Assembly (NCBI RefSeq): GCF_014650695.1
Contig: NZ_BMVL01000004.1
Coordinates: 357,999 to 421,998, forward strand
Source of the DNA: Streptomyces avidinii
GTDB lineage: Bacteria; Actinomycetota; Actinomycetes; Streptomycetales; Streptomycetaceae
Direction of reading: 5' to 3'
Length of the DNA: 64,000 bases
Below the pieces are notes generated by a model. That model did no database searches. It was not told the DNA's origin and worked only from the letters and a program-made list of their open reading frames with translations. The position numbers and the translations under genes are program-made. Within the stretch, counting starts at the first letter, position 1, and every line of letters begins with the position of its first letter. Positions 63,655-64,000 of the stretch are shown one piece after another.

Positions 63655-63812
63655 CCCCGACCCCGCCCTCGGGAGGTCCGGCACCCCCTCCGCCACCGCG
63701 CTGGACCACCGGCATCCGGCGTCCGTCACGGGGCCCGGAAACCGCGAGCCCGCCCCCCCACCACCACCACCACGATCGGGGGCCGGTACGGGGGGCCGGG
63801 AACTGCGGAGGG

Positions 63813-63863
63813 GTCGGCGGTGGGGCGGGGAGTGTCCGGGGTGTAAAACGTGATTTGTGGCCC
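63813..63863 (-). repeat. Repeat unit, copy 3 of 4 (reverse orientation)
   Basis: In reverse complement it equals copy 2 in the core (CACAAATCACG and TTTTACACCCCGGAC) and shares its C-rich tail with copy 4. Confidence 0.8.
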
Positions 63864-63893
63864 TCACCCCCGCGTCCTGCGGAACCCCGCCCC

Positions 63894-63945
63894 GAGGCCA
63901 TAAATCATGCCTACCCCGGACACTCCCCGCCCCACCGCCGACCCC
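63894..63945 (+). repeat. Repeat unit, copy 4 of 4
   Basis: The core GGCCATAAATCATG then CCTACCCCGGAC matches the reverse complement of copy 1, so copies 1-2 and 3-4 together form one long inverted repeat around a ~158-bp centre. Confidence 0.8.
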
Positions 63946-64000
63946 GGCCCGCACCCCGGCCCCAGCCCAGCCCGCACCCCGGCCCCCCGGTCCGGCCCCG

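Larger units (their letters stand above)
63422..64000. other. Non-coding G/C-rich region with a four-copy repeat unit
   Basis: A ~580-bp stretch with no convincing gene. The left part (63481-63545) is a strongly G-rich tract and the right end (63945-64000) is C-rich. Between them lie four copies of a ~50-bp unit, listed separately. Short open frames exist, for example one beginning MIYGPSAEQEG near 63560, but composition and repeats argue against coding. Confidence 0.7.

Noticed and set aside
63560..63853. Small protein beginning MIYGPSAEQEG
   Set aside because: The frame crosses two copies of the inverted repeat and a low-complexity Pro/Gly region, and lacks a ribosome site. The minus copy gives an equally short frame.
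63528..63945. CRISPR array
   Set aside because: The units are in alternating orientation with unequal spacing, only four copies, and no cas genes are near.
63422..64000. Chromosome telomere or dif/attachment site
   Set aside because: Streptomyces telomeres carry many tight GCGNAGC-type hairpins, not seen here. No dif-like core or tRNA is present, and the sequence lies inside the given window with no end features.

Overview
The window is high-GC actinobacterial DNA and almost certainly from Streptomyces or a close relative. Support comes from G/C-ending codons throughout, frequent GTG and TTG starts, short intergenic gaps with many 4-nt stop/start overlaps, SpoIIE-type phosphatases, F420-type oxidoreductases, several two-component systems, and an IclR-allantoinase-allantoicase block. 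About 58 genes are called. No rRNA, tRNA, CRISPR array, transposase or prophage was found.

Layout. 1-7.7 kb: 3' part of a MocR-type regulator, a 14-repeat WD40 protein, a NarL-type two-component pair and a divergent FtsX/ATPase exporter, closed by a near-perfect terminator hairpin. 7.7-11.4 kb: allantoin use (IclR regulator, allantoinase, allantoicase). 11.5-14.5 kb: SDR, RibD/DHFR-like reductase, a small unknown protein and a DMT exporter. 14.6-20.6 kb: sugar or polyol module with a Gfo/Idh dehydrogenase divergent from a coupled run of binding protein, permease, single-domain ATPase, ROK kinase and small membrane protein. 20.6-23.4 kb: metallo-beta-lactamase-fold protein, exonuclease III, a small unknown protein and an orphan amino-acid ABC ATPase. 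23.5-32.2 kb: envelope block with a secreted alpha/beta hydrolase, L,D-transpeptidase lipoprotein, FemX-like enzyme coupled to a MurJ-like flippase, and an OmpR-type two-component system coupled to a GerMN-like lipoprotein.

32.3-39.3 kb: P450, an unknown membrane-anchored protein, gamma-glutamyltranspeptidase, methionine aminopeptidase divergent from a small HTH regulator across a palindrome, a PPOX-type flavoprotein and an Ala/Pro-rich unknown protein. 39.5-44.1 kb: a reductive pyrimidine or hydantoin operon (beta-ureidopropionase-like, class III aminotransferase, dihydropyrimidinase, luciferase-like F420-type oxidoreductase). 44.3-50 kb: inositol phosphatase-like protein, FAD desaturase-like protein coupled to a macrodomain, and an Lrp/AsnC regulator divergent from an exporter-aminotransferase pair. 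50-58 kb: two convergent PP2C phosphatases, one coupled to a GlxA-type AraC regulator, then a cysteine hydrolase and glycerate kinase. 58-63.4 kb: BCCT transporter, Nudix hydrolase, two small proteins, and an alkylation-repair pair (Ogt, Ada-AlkA). 63.4-64 kb appears non-coding and holds four copies of a ~50-bp unit in two inverted pairs.

Themes. Two nitrogen-scavenging pathways (allantoin and pyrimidine), each with inverted repeats in its promoter. A cell-wall cluster next to an envelope-type two-component system. A recurring promoter layout, a TANNNT hexamer 6-7 nt before the start codon with no Shine-Dalgarno, which predicts leaderless mRNAs for many single genes. The most novel candidates are the four-copy non-coding element at the right end, the F420-type enzyme in the pyrimidine operon that also lacks a dihydropyrimidine dehydrogenase gene, and the map/HTH and GTTAC-array control regions.
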